In this document: piece after piece, positions 1 to 8,113 of the stretch
Layout: each line of letters begins with the position of its first letter
Position numbering within the stretch: the stretch's first letter is position 1
NCBI GenBank assembly: GCA_009835395.1
Contig: VXXM01000030.1
Span: 1-50,153 of the forward strand
Length of the DNA stretch: 50,153 nucleotides
Origin: Acidimicrobiia bacterium
GTDB taxonomy: Bacteria > Actinomycetota > Acidimicrobiia > Acidimicrobiales > CATQHL01
Direction: 5' to 3'
Notes under the pieces: model-generated
The model's database searches: none
Told to the model about the DNA's origin: nothing
Seen by the model: the letters and a program-made list of their open reading frames with translations, nothing else
Position numbers and translations under genes: made by a program

Positions 1-175
1 GTGCCGGTGGGTCGCCGGGTGACGGCGCTGGAGCCCCGGCAGGCTCCGCCACCGGCGCCGAATCGTCTCCGGCGTCCCCGCCGCAGGCGGCGGCGACCAG
101 CAGGACGATCAGTGCCACCGCAGGCAGGCGTCGGTTCCGGAGCGAGCGAACGAGTTGCAGCAGGGTGGTCGGCAT
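1..175 (-). CDS. Lipoprotein N-terminus, truncated by the window edge
   Basis: The first 58 codons of a secreted lipoprotein run off the left edge. ATG at 175 follows a clear ribosome site (AAAGGGGGGATC). The N-terminus has arginines, a hydrophobic stretch and a lipobox LVAAAC, followed by Gly/Asp residues and an Ala/Pro-rich spacer (PVAEPAGAPAPSPG). This is the same build as the solute-binding lipoproteins elsewhere in the window, so a substrate-binding protein is likely, but the mature domain is not visible and the family cannot be named. The 139-nt gap upstream, to the acyl-CoA synthetase gene, shows nothing else I can identify. Confidence 0.7.
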   Translation of the reverse strand, partial: MPTTLLQLVRSLRNRRLPAVALIVLLVAAACGGDAGDDSAPVAEPAGAPAPSPGDPPA

Positions 176-314
176 GATCCCCCCTTTCGGTTCGGCTGCG
201 GCGGGTCCACGCACGAGGGGTCGTGAACCTGCTGACCGCAGTGCACCCGATGCTAGTGAGGAGGCTCCTGACGCGCCGGTGCAGGCGGTGCCGCGGGGGC
301 ATGACAGTGCGATG

Positions 315-1913
315 TCATGACTTGTCGAGGCTGCAGCCATCGGGAGCTGCGACGAGTCTCGTGCCACGCTCGACGAGTTCGGTTCGCAGGATCTTGCCCG
401 TGGGGTTGCGAGGGATCGCCTCGATGGCGTGGAACCGTTTCGGAACCTTGTACCCGCTGAGGCTCCGGCGGGTCCAGCGGCGCAGTTCCTCGGGATCGAA
501 GCCGCCCGTGCTGACCACGAACGCCGTGACCTCCTCGCCCCAGCGGCTCGACGGCACGCCGACGACGGCCACTCCGTCGACAGCCGGGTGGCCGGCCAGC
601 ACGTCCTCCACCTCGCGGGGCTGGACGTTGATCCCGCCGGTGATGATGATGTCCTTCAGGCGTCCGGTGATGGTGACTGCTCCACTCGCCGGATCGGCTT
701 CGGCCTGATCGCCGGTGGCGAACCAGTCGCCCCCGGCGAGGGGCGTCCGGCCGGCATAACCGCCGAAGAGTTGCGGGCCGCGCACCGAGAGTTCACCGGT
801 CTCGTCGTGGATCGAGATCTCGACGCCGGGAAGCGGGAAACCCACTCCGCCCGGCCGCCGGGGGCCGTCGTAGAGGTTCGAGACGTTCAGGCCCGACTCG
901 GTGGTCCCGTAGCGCTCCAGCGGGGGCATGCCCAGGACATCGTTGATCTGCTCGAACAGCGTGGCCGGCAGCGGTGCCGAGCCGGAGATCGCCAGGCGCA
1001 GGGCGGGGGCATCCACGGTGGTGTGCGTGCCCACGACTCGTTCCCACATGGCGGGCACGGCGAAGATGACCGAGGCCCGGCGCCGCTGTGCCTCCTGCAT
1101 GAGCCGCTCGGGATCGAACTTGGAGAGGCAATGCAGCGACGAGCCGCTGAGCACGGCGGCGTGCAGGGCGCTGAGTCCGTGCTGGTGATACATCGGCAGA
1201 GCGTGGACCACGACGTCGCCGGGGCGCCAGCGCCATGCGGCCATGGCGCTGCGGATCGAGGCCTGCGCGTCGCCGTGGCGCAGCGGCGCCAACTTGGGCG
1301 CGCCGGTCGTTCCCGAGGTGAAGGCGTAGATCGCGACGTCCGCCGAGCGCGGCAGTCGCTGGTGCGGGAGGCTGCCCCCGCCGGCGTCGAGACGAGCGAT
1401 GGGCAGGTGGGTCACCGTGCCGTCCGCCGTCAGGTCGGCGACGGTGTCGTCGGCCTGCCCGCCGGTGAGAGCCAGCGCGACACCGGCCTGGGACATTTGC
1501 GCGGCGAGTTCGGGGGCCGTGGCGGCGGGATTGGCCAGCACAACCGGGCAGCGCAGCGCCAGGAGCGCCAGGTAGCACCTGATGAAATCCAGCGACGGCG
1601 GTGCCGCCAGCAGTGCCGGACGCTCGGGGCTGATCCCGATCGCCCCGAGTCGCACGGCCAGGGCCTCGGTCTGGGCGTGGAGTTGGTGCAGGCCGACCTC
1701 ATCGCCGTCGACGCCGATCGTGGTTCGCCGGCCGCCGGCGAGGGCGCGTCGGCGCAGCGCCCGGGGAAGCGAGCCGGCGCGCAGCCGCCGGCGCAACTGC
1801 CCGAGGTCGGGATTCGCGGGGAGTGACGGGTCGTGCAGGCGCCAGGCGGCAACCGTCGTGGCCGCCACGCCGCTAGCGGCGGAGCCCTTCGATGCTGCCG
1901 GTCCAGTTCTCAC
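315..1913 (-). CDS. Class I adenylate-forming acyl-CoA synthetase
   Basis: An AMP-binding enzyme that should activate a carboxylate with ATP and CoA through an acyl-adenylate. Visible motifs: P-loop YAFTSGTTGAPK, YGTTES, the hinge region GRLKDIIITGGIN and the C-terminal PRNPTGKIL with the catalytic lysine. At 532 residues it is of normal length. The overall look recalls malonyl-CoA synthetase-like enzymes, but the substrate cannot be read from sequence. GTG at 1913 makes a 41-nt overlap with the upstream crotonase gene. A later GTG at 1865, just past the crotonase stop, is an alternative and costs only unconserved N-terminal residues. The tight arrangement suggests one acyl-CoA operon. Confidence 0.9.
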   Translation of the reverse strand: MRTGPAASKGSAASGVAATTVAAWRLHDPSLPANPDLGQLRRRLRAGSLPRALRRRALAGGRRTTIGVDGDEVGLHQLHAQTEALAVRLGAIGISPERPALLAAPPSLDFIRCYLALLALRCPVVLANPAATAPELAAQMSQAGVALALTGGQADDTVADLTADGTVTHLPIARLDAGGGSLPHQRLPRSADVAIYAFTSGTTGAPKLAPLRHGDAQASIRSAMAAWRWRPGDVVVHALPMYHQHGLSALHAAVLSGSSLHCLSKFDPERLMQEAQRRRASVIFAVPAMWERVVGTHTTVDAPALRLAISGSAPLPATLFEQINDVLGMPPLERYGTTESGLNVSNLYDGPRRPGGVGFPLPGVEISIHDETGELSVRGPQLFGGYAGRTPLAGGDWFATGDQAEADPASGAVTITGRLKDIIITGGINVQPREVEDVLAGHPAVDGVAVVGVPSSRWGEEVTAFVVSTGGFDPEELRRWTRRSLSGYKVPKRFHAIEAIPRNPTGKILRTELVERGTRLVAAPDGCSLDKS

Positions 1914-2550
1914 GGTTCCCGGTCCGCTCGCGCTCCAGCGGTTCGTGGAGGTCGGCGTTCAGAAGTTGCTTGAGACGGGCGCGGGCTCCGGGATCGGTTC
2001 GCGTGATCTCCGCAAGCAGCTCCTCCCGCCAGGGCGTGGCGATCCCCAACCGGATGGCCTCCGGCGCGTCCACCCGGCGCGTCGTGAGGCACATGTCGGC
2101 CGCCGCATGGCGCCCGGCGATGTTCACCAGCGCCCACGCGCCGACGGCCAGACCGTGCCCGGCGCCCGCGAAGCGGAACCAGGCTTCGGGCGTGGCCATG
2201 CAGACGTCGGCGGCGAGGCACAACTGCGCGCCCCCGCCCACGGCCGCACCGGCGACCTCGGCCACGAAGATGACAGGAGATCCGAGCATCCGCTGGTACG
2301 TGGCGTATAGCCGGTCGGATACGAGGGCCCGTTCGGCGTCCGGCAGGGTGAGGTCGGCGCCGGAGCAGAACACCCCCTCGAGCGAGGAGCGGATCACGAG
2401 CGCCGCGTCGTGCCGTTCCTCGGCGCGATCGATGGCCTCGTTCAACCTCACCAGGAAGGTGTCGTCGACGGCGTTGCGGCGCCTCTCGTCGGACATGAGG
2501 AACTCGGCGCAACCGTCGGGATTGCGGCGACCGACCACGTGGTTCACCAT
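1873..2550 (-). CDS. Crotonase-superfamily protein, non-canonical active site
   Basis: A 225-residue enoyl-CoA hydratase/isomerase fold protein. The oxyanion-hole segments are recognisable: FCSGAD and VAGAAVGGGAQL. Aligned without gaps to classical enoyl-CoA hydratase, the two catalytic glutamates are missing: the first is Gln (GGGAQL) and the second is Gly (FRFAGAGHG). It probably does not hydrate enoyl-CoA; another crotonase reaction on an acyl-CoA is more likely. The reading frame extends to 2715, but the homologous part begins at ATG 2550, and the longer version would run into the divergent hydrolase. It lies directly upstream of the acyl-CoA synthetase. Confidence 0.8.
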   Translation of the reverse strand: MVNHVVGRRNPDGCAEFLMSDERRRNAVDDTFLVRLNEAIDRAEERHDAALVIRSSLEGVFCSGADLTLPDAERALVSDRLYATYQRMLGSPVIFVAEVAGAAVGGGAQLCLAADVCMATPEAWFRFAGAGHGLAVGAWALVNIAGRHAAADMCLTTRRVDAPEAIRLGIATPWREELLAEITRTDPGARARLKQLLNADLHEPLERERTGNRENWTGSIEGLRR

Positions 2551-2586
2551 AGAGGACGTGCCGGCAATGCCCGACGACTGGAGGTG

Positions 2587-3498
2587 ATGGAAGTGGCGGC
2601 TGAAATCGAGACGTCGATGCGGACGGTCAAGACGGCTGACGGGGTGACGGTGCACAGCGAGTCGGTGGGCAACGGTGATCCAATCCTCTTCATCCACGAG
2701 TTCGCCGGCGACCATCGCACCTGGGAGCCGCAGATGCGGCGGTTCTCACGCAGCCACCGCTGCATCACCTATGCCGCCCGCGGCTACCCGCCGTCTCAGG
2801 TCCCCACCGATCCGGCTGCGTACTCCCAGCAGCACGCCGTCGACGACGCCGTGGCCGTCCTCGACGCTCACTCGGTCGGGGCTGCCCACGTCGTCGGGAT
2901 CTCCATGGGGGGTTTCTGCGGTCTGCACCTCGCCATGCGGCATCCGGGGCGCGTCCGGTCTCTGGTCGTGGCGGGCACCGGCTACGGGGCACGCCCGCAC
3001 GAGGTGGAGCGCTTCCGCGCAGAGTGCGATGCCATCGCGGAGGTGATCGAGACCGCGGGAATCGCTGCGTTCGCTGAGCAGTACATGTCCGGACCGTCGC
3101 GGGTGCAACTGCAGAACAAGGACCGCCGCGCCTGGCAGGAATACACCAGGTGGGTGAGCGAGCATTCGGCGGAGGGCTCGGCCGCCACGATGCGCGGCGT
3201 GCAGCGGGAGAGGCCGTCGCTCTACGCCCTGGAGGCCGAACTCGCGGCGATCGCGGCCCCGGTGCTCGTTCTCGCCGGAGACGAGGACGACGGCTGCCTG
3301 GAGACGAGCGTGTGGCTGAAGAGGGTGATCCCGACGGCCGGACTCGCCGTCCTTCCCAAGTCGGGGCACACACTTAACGTCGAGGAGCCGGGCCTCGTGA
3401 ACACGCTCATCGCGGACTTCCTGCACCGGGTCGAGGCCGGCGTCTGGGGACCGCGAGATCCGCGCGCCGATCCGGGAGCCATCACCGGCTTCTCGTGA
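2587..3498 (+). CDS. Alpha/beta-fold hydrolase
   Basis: A 303-residue alpha/beta hydrolase resembling 3-oxoadipate enol-lactonase and related esterases. The HEFAG loop after strand 3 suggests the oxyanion hole. The nucleophile elbow is GISMGG, the acid is probably Asp in LAGDEDD, and the histidine is in SGHTLNVEEP. There is no signal peptide, so it should be cytosolic. ATG 2587 has GGAGG only 2 nt upstream. ATG 2617 (MRTVKTADGV) matches the usual family N-terminus and is an equally good start. The gene is transcribed divergently from the crotonase. Its substrate is unknown. Confidence 0.87.
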   Translation: MEVAAEIETSMRTVKTADGVTVHSESVGNGDPILFIHEFAGDHRTWEPQMRRFSRSHRCITYAARGYPPSQVPTDPAAYSQQHAVDDAVAVLDAHSVGAAHVVGISMGGFCGLHLAMRHPGRVRSLVVAGTGYGARPHEVERFRAECDAIAEVIETAGIAAFAEQYMSGPSRVQLQNKDRRAWQEYTRWVSEHSAEGSAATMRGVQRERPSLYALEAELAAIAAPVLVLAGDEDDGCLETSVWLKRVIPTAGLAVLPKSGHTLNVEEPGLVNTLIADFLHRVEAGVWGPRDPRADPGAITGFS

Positions 3499-3559
3499 GG
3501 CCGTCCCGGCGGGGGTGTGACATCATTCCGTGCAGGATGACGAGTCAGGGAGAGCGCCC

Positions 3560-4357
3560 GTGGACCTACAACTGACCGACAAGGCCGCCATCATCACCGG
3601 TGGGAGCATGGGCATCGGCAAGGCCGTCGCCGAGAGCCTGGCCGCGGAAGGATGCGACGTGGCCATCGTGGCGAGAGGGCAGGAGTTGCTGGAGGAGGTG
3701 GCGGCGGACATCGCCGCGGCCAGCGGCAGGCGCTGCATCCCACTGGTGGGCGACATGAGCAGCACCGAAGACGCCAACCGGGTCGTGAACGCCGCCGCCG
3801 AGGCGTTCGGCGGGCTCGACATCTGCGTTCCCAACGCCGGCAGTTCGCCCGGCGGGCTCCTCGAGGAGTTGACCGACGACCAGTGGAACGCCAGCCTGCA
3901 GCTCAAGTTCATGGGCCACGTGCGCACGGTGCGGGCCGCGGTGCCGCACCTGCGGGCCCGCGGCGGGGGCTCCATCGTCATGGTGGTCGGGAATGACGGC
4001 CTCAAGCCCTCGTACTGGGAGATGACCGCCGGTGTCGCCAATGCCGCCGACATCAACTTCGCCTCCTCGGTGGCCGAGCAGTACGGCCGCATCGGCATCC
4101 GCTGCAACACAGTGAACCCGGGCCCGGTGGCCACCACCCGCTGGGACTACCTGGAGGAGGCCATGGCCCGCGACAAGAAGATCAGCAGGGAGCGGGCCCA
4201 CGAGATCACCATCGACAGCCTGCCGCTGGGGACGATCTGCACGGCCCAGCAGGTGGCGGACGTGGTCGTCTTCCTGGCGTCGGATCGCGGCGGCTACATC
4301 AACGGCGCGCACATCCTCCTCGACGGAGGCCAGCGCAAGGCGCTGATGGACGTCTGA
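3560..4357 (+). CDS. Divergent SDR-family protein lacking the Ser-Tyr-Lys triad
   Basis: A 265-residue Rossmann protein of the classical SDR type. The cofactor loop ITGGSMGIG, the VPNAGSS segment and the NPGPV motif after the active site are present. In an ungapped alignment over the catalytic segment, YxxxK falls on AGVAN, and the catalytic serine position is Val or Gly (IVMVVGND). The protein therefore probably binds NAD(P) or a ligand without normal dehydrogenase chemistry, or uses other residues. GTG 3560 is chosen for the AGGGAG ribosome site at 3547-3552; the frame opens earlier, at 3530. It follows the hydrolase on the same strand. Confidence 0.85.
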   Translation: MDLQLTDKAAIITGGSMGIGKAVAESLAAEGCDVAIVARGQELLEEVAADIAAASGRRCIPLVGDMSSTEDANRVVNAAAEAFGGLDICVPNAGSSPGGLLEELTDDQWNASLQLKFMGHVRTVRAAVPHLRARGGGSIVMVVGNDGLKPSYWEMTAGVANAADINFASSVAEQYGRIGIRCNTVNPGPVATTRWDYLEEAMARDKKISRERAHEITIDSLPLGTICTAQQVADVVVFLASDRGGYINGAHILLDGGQRKALMDV

Positions 4358-4379
4358 TCCGGCTCGGCGCGGCGGGCGC

Positions 4380-5063
4380 CTAGGCCGATCGCTTGTCCCG
4401 TCGCGCCCACATGCGGTCGATGTAGGCGACCGCCTCGGGGGTCTTGCAGGAGGTCTCCCCGTGGTCCACTATGACGGGGCCGATGCGCTGTGCGGCGGCG
4501 GTGGCGCTCTCCCGCAGCGACTCGTTGCGGCCGCCGATGGCGATGAGGGCGCCGTTCATGCAGTGCCGCACCCGGTTGGCGGCCGTCGCGATGTCGGCCT
4601 CGATGCTCTCCAGCCGCGTCTCGAAGTACTCGTCACCCAGACCGTCGCCTGCGAGGGCCTGTTGCGCCACGAGGGTCCAGCCGGCCGAGGCCATCCACTC
4701 ACTGCCGTCATCGGTCCAGTCCTCGGCACAGCCGTCCAGGAACGGCGTGCGGGCGACGAACGCGGCCATCTCGTCGATCAGGACGTAGTTGCCGAGGTCC
4801 CCCGCCCACGCCTCGATTTCGGATCGGCCGGTCCGCGCGGGGTCGGCGACGGCGAGAGCCAGGACGCGGGCGTCATGGTTCCCGCTGGCCCACAGCGCCT
4901 GTGCCAGATCGTGATCGGGCCGCAGCTTCCTCCCCAGCTTGCGCAGATGGGCGAAACTCACCCCGAACATCGGCTCGTTCACGCCGTGACGGGCGTAGAC
5001 CTTCCGGTTCTGGGCCGTGCCCATCGCCTCCAACTCCGCCAACACGCTGCCGGGATCGCTCAT
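4380..5063 (-). CDS. DNA alkylation repair protein, AlkD-like
   Basis: A 227-residue protein resembling the DNA alkylation repair family (HEAT-like helical glycosylases). The N-terminus NRKVYARHGVNEPMFGVSFAHLRKLGRKL followed by WASGNHDARVLALAVAD is typical, and the later stretch NRVRHCMNGALIAIGG matches the usual C-terminal helices. Members flip out or recognise alkylated bases; some act outside repair. ATG 5063 lies 6 nt after a TAGGGT box, and the intervening GGAGGC could also serve as a ribosome site. It converges on the SDR gene, with 22 nt between the stops and no convincing terminator. Confidence 0.85.
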   Translation of the reverse strand: MSDPGSVLAELEAMGTAQNRKVYARHGVNEPMFGVSFAHLRKLGRKLRPDHDLAQALWASGNHDARVLALAVADPARTGRSEIEAWAGDLGNYVLIDEMAAFVARTPFLDGCAEDWTDDGSEWMASAGWTLVAQQALAGDGLGDEYFETRLESIEADIATAANRVRHCMNGALIAIGGRNESLRESATAAAQRIGPVIVDHGETSCKTPEAVAYIDRMWARRDKRSA

Positions 5064-5069
5064 GCCTCC

Positions 5070-5075
5070 ACCCTA
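5070..5075 (-). promoter_or_regulatory. -10 box, TAGGGT, 6 nt before the AlkD-like start
   Basis: Reads TAGGGT on the minus strand, then GGAGGC and ATG. The spacing predicts transcription starting at or next to the start codon, as in leaderless actinobacterial mRNAs. GGAGG in the spacer makes a short-leader model possible too. Confidence 0.45.
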
Positions 5076-5116
5076 TGGTGACGGGCACGGGATGGCGGAA
5101 ACGAGACGCACCGGTG

Positions 5117-6349
5117 TTAGTCGCAGACAGCCAGGCGGGGGACGCAGAGGGCAGGCGGTTCGGGCGGCGGGCTCCGCTCCTCGACGGTCTCTGCCGCCGG
5201 CGAGCGGGAGGTGACGGCGCCCTCGGGGAGTCGCGGGCCGCCGGTGTGCGGGTCGCCGGGGCGCAACTCGCCGCGGAACCAGGGGCCGAGGATGTAGGGG
5301 AACACGTCGGTGAAGCTGCCGTCGCCGTTCTGGATGCGGGTGATGTGGTAGTGGTAGCCGAGATCGTCGTGGGAATGGCCGTTGAAGGCGTCGAGGGCGT
5401 GCGGTGCCCCGTCGTCGAGGCCGATGTCGAACCAGTAGTCCTCGAAGAACGCGCCCGCCGGGACCTCCGCGGTGGTGGGTCCGGGGGCGGGCGCTGGCAC
5501 CGTGCCCGCGGCGGGGTCCAGGGGATCGGCCAGGAGGCACGTCCGGCGTCCGGCTTCAGCGCACCCCGTCGCCGATCCGGCCGTGTCGTAGTCCCGGAGC
5601 CGCCAGGAGCTGCGTGCCAGGAGTTCCAGGTCGGCCCAGGGGCCGTGCACCGGGTAACCGTCGGCCGCGAAGCCGTAGATGGGCGAATGACGTCCGCTGT
5701 CGTCGCCGAGGTGCAGCGCCAGGCACTCCGGGTAGACGTGTGGTGCCGACTCGTCGGCTGCCGGCCCGGCACAGGAGAATCCGTCGTCGCCCACCGCGCC
5801 GGGCGCCACCGTGCGCCAGACGCCCTCGCTGCGGTATGTCCCGCCGTCGCTCCAGTTGGCGAACGGGGCGCCGGTCACCCAGAGACCGACCGGCGCTCGA
5901 CCGGTGGCGACCGGCGTTGTGGCCGGGGAGGGCACCACCGGGAACAATCCGGCGACCCGGTCCCCCTCACCGGCCCGGCCCATGACCTGCACCGCGACGT
6001 ATGCCTCGCCGTCGACGGTGAGTACCTCGAGGCCACTGACGCGGATCGCCACGGGAGTCGGCTCCGGAGGCTCGGGGATGCCCTCCAGCACGACGAAGTC
6101 GCCGGCGTCCAGCGAGCGAAGCGTCTCGTCCAGTTCGAACCGGTCGGTCGGGTCGCCGGGGGCACCATCCTCGAGGGTCGCCGCCGGCGCCTCAGCGGTC
6201 TCAGGGATCAGCCAGGCATTCAGCAGGTCGATCTCGGCGTCGATATCGGCGGCGCGGGGACCGGTGGCTGCCGCACATCCGGCGCCGAGCAGCAACCCGA
6301 CGGCGGCGAGCGCTCGCGACCTGCGAGCGCGAGAGTCACGAAACCGCAA
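5117..6349 (-). CDS. YHYH-domain lipoprotein
   Basis: A 410-residue secreted lipoprotein with a twin-arginine-rich N-terminus and lipobox LLLGAGC. The mature part carries the YHYH hallmark near the C-terminus (LGYHYHIT), preceded by HSHDD, and IYGFAADGYPVHGPW, which is typical of YHYH proteins found in environmental bacteria. The role of the family is not established; conserved His clusters suggest metal binding. TTG 6349 is chosen because CCGGAAG lies 6 nt upstream and it gives a normal signal peptide; the frame opens at GTG 6382. The start overlaps the end of the upstream FMN protein by 14 nt, so the two are cotranscribed. Confidence 0.75.
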   Translation of the reverse strand: MRFRDSRARRSRALAAVGLLLGAGCAAATGPRAADIDAEIDLLNAWLIPETAEAPAATLEDGAPGDPTDRFELDETLRSLDAGDFVVLEGIPEPPEPTPVAIRVSGLEVLTVDGEAYVAVQVMGRAGEGDRVAGLFPVVPSPATTPVATGRAPVGLWVTGAPFANWSDGGTYRSEGVWRTVAPGAVGDDGFSCAGPAADESAPHVYPECLALHLGDDSGRHSPIYGFAADGYPVHGPWADLELLARSSWRLRDYDTAGSATGCAEAGRRTCLLADPLDPAAGTVPAPAPGPTTAEVPAGAFFEDYWFDIGLDDGAPHALDAFNGHSHDDLGYHYHITRIQNGDGSFTDVFPYILGPWFRGELRPGDPHTGGPRLPEGAVTSRSPAAETVEERSPPPEPPALCVPRLAVCD

Positions 6350-7883
6350 CAGGTACTTCCGGCGCCGCGGCGGGACGGGCACACAACTCGCCGATGGCCT
6401 CCGCCTGCCCGGTGCTCAGGGTTCCGAGATCGGGCGGGTAGCGGTAGTGCTGGCAGAGATCGACCCGCTTCGCCGGTTCCTCGTAGAGCAACTCCAGCGC
6501 GGTCGGCGGGACCAGCGCCGGATGGGGCACCCCGCAAGCGTGGGCCAACTGCAGCAGTTCGGCACGCAGGCTCATGATGTAGTTGGCGCAGCGCACCGAC
6601 TTGAGCGCCGGATCCAGGCCGCGCGTCAACCAGCGGTTGTGGGTCGTGACACCGGTGGGGCACCGCCCCGTGTGACAGCGCTGGGTCTGGATGCAGCCGA
6701 TGGCCAGCAGCGCCTCGCGTCCCACGTTCAGGAGGTCGGCCCCCATGTTCATGGCCGCCAGACCCTCGGCACCGAATCCCAGCTTGCCGCCGCCGATGAA
6801 GGTCACCTTGTGGTGCAGGTCGTGCGTGGCGAAGGTGAGGTACACGCGGGCGAACCCCCGTCTGAAGGGCAGCGCCACGTTGTTCGTGAAGACCAGCGGC
6901 CCCGCGCCCGTGCCGCCCTCGCCGCCGTCCACGTTGACGAAGTCGGGGCCCTCGCCCCGCTCGGCCATGCGGCGGGCCAGCTCGTCCCAGAATCGGGCGC
7001 CGCCGACGGCGGACTTGATGCCCACCGGCAGGCCGGTCGTGGTGGCGAGCATCTCGACGAAGTCGATGAGTCCGTCCACGTCACCGAAGGCGCTGTGCGC
7101 GTTGGGGCTCTTCACGGTCTTGCCGACCGGCACACCTCTGGCGGCGGCGATCTCCGGTGTGACCTTCACACCGGGCAGCATGCCGCCGAGGCCGGGCTTG
7201 GCTCCCTGGCTGAGCTTGACCTCGATGGCTCGGACCGGCGCCCCCTCGACCGTCTCCTGCAGCCTCGGCAGGCTGAAGGTGCCGTCCGGATTGCGGCAGC
7301 CGAAGTACCCCGTGCCGATCTGGTAGATGAGATCGCCGCCGTTGCGGTGGAAGTCGGAGATGCCGCCCTCGCCGGTGTTGTGCAGGCAGCCGGCGAGCCG
7401 CGCGCCGATGTTCAGGGCCTCGACGGCCGGGCCGCTCAGCGAGCCGTAGCTCATCCCCGAGATGTTCACCACCGACGCCGGCCGGAAGCGTCCCGGGCGG
7501 TCCCGCCAGGCGCCCAGTTCCTTGGCGCACGGCAACGTGGCCGCCTCGTCGATCTCGTCGATCCACGGGAAGGCCGAATGCTTGATGATGAGGTAGCCCG
7601 TCTGGTCGAGGTCCTGGTCGGTGCCGAAACCGAAGTTGGGGTTCTGCCGCTTGGCCGAGGCATACACCCAGCGGCGCTGCGCCCGGTTGAAGGGCCGCTC
7701 CTCGTCGTTGCTGGTGACGATGTACTGGCGCAGTTCGGGACCGATGCTCTCCAGCAGGTAGCGGAGATGCCCGATGATCGGGAAGTTGGCCAGGATCGTG
7801 TGCCGGCGCTGGGTCACGTCGTAGAGAGCCACTGCCAGCAGGAACCCCCCGATGACGATCACGGCGATGAGCCAGCCGGCCAT
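6336..7883 (-). CDS. Membrane-anchored FMN-binding glutamate synthase-family protein
   Basis: A 515-residue homologue of the FMN-binding synthase domain of glutamate synthase. An N-terminal membrane helix (AGWLIAVIVIGGFLLAVALY) is followed by a QRRHTILANFPIIGHLRYLLE segment standard for this stand-alone family. The barrel carries GEGGISDFH, VNVDGGEGGTGAGP and the cluster motif CIQTQRCHTGRCPTG for a 3Fe-4S centre. There is no glutaminase domain, so it is not a complete GOGAT; its substrate is unknown. ATG 7883 fits the family start and lies 7 nt after a TAGCGT box, so the extra ten codons up to GTG 7913 are probably not translated. Confidence 0.88.
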   Translation of the reverse strand: MAGWLIAVIVIGGFLLAVALYDVTQRRHTILANFPIIGHLRYLLESIGPELRQYIVTSNDEERPFNRAQRRWVYASAKRQNPNFGFGTDQDLDQTGYLIIKHSAFPWIDEIDEAATLPCAKELGAWRDRPGRFRPASVVNISGMSYGSLSGPAVEALNIGARLAGCLHNTGEGGISDFHRNGGDLIYQIGTGYFGCRNPDGTFSLPRLQETVEGAPVRAIEVKLSQGAKPGLGGMLPGVKVTPEIAAARGVPVGKTVKSPNAHSAFGDVDGLIDFVEMLATTTGLPVGIKSAVGGARFWDELARRMAERGEGPDFVNVDGGEGGTGAGPLVFTNNVALPFRRGFARVYLTFATHDLHHKVTFIGGGKLGFGAEGLAAMNMGADLLNVGREALLAIGCIQTQRCHTGRCPTGVTTHNRWLTRGLDPALKSVRCANYIMSLRAELLQLAHACGVPHPALVPPTALELLYEEPAKRVDLCQHYRYPPDLGTLSTGQAEAIGELCARPAAAPEVPVAVS

Positions 7884-7890
7884 GGCTCTC

Positions 7891-7896
7891 ACGCTA
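7891..7896 (-). promoter_or_regulatory. -10 box, TAGCGT, 7 nt before the FMN synthase-like start
   Basis: TAGCGT-N7-ATG on the minus strand. The 10-mer CTAGCGTGAG recurs just before the IlvD/Edd-type gene start near 19.3 kb. Consistent with a leaderless transcript. Confidence 0.5.
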
Positions 7897-8076
7897 GTGA
7901 GCCGTTCCGCCACCTTGGCGCGCTCGTCGATCTGGTCCGGTCGGGGGCCGGGGTGCCGTTCGCTCCTTCGACTGCGGAGGCGTCGCGAATCGGCCCCCCG
8001 GCCCCCTCCCTCGGTTGTGTGGTGACTTCTGTCGGGGTGGCGGCTGGCGCCGAATCACGCGGCACTGTGCGGCATC

Positions 8077-8082
8077 TACACT
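8077..8082 (+). promoter_or_regulatory. Possible -10 box, TACACT, upstream of the CocE/NonD gene
   Basis: TACACT fits TANNNT and would leave a leader of about 25 nt containing the GGAGGGAGCGAG ribosome site. No good -35 is seen. The rest of the 230-nt divergent gap (7884-8113) shows no other feature I can support. Confidence 0.3.
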
Positions 8083-8113
8083 CGGCCGCCGGCCGACCGG
8101 AGGGAGCGAGACG

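Noticed and set aside
429-1826. Long plus-strand open frame opposite the acyl-CoA synthetase
   Set aside because: Its translation is Arg/Gly-rich with no family motifs, while the minus-strand frame has all synthetase motifs. Such antisense frames are common in this GC-rich sequence.
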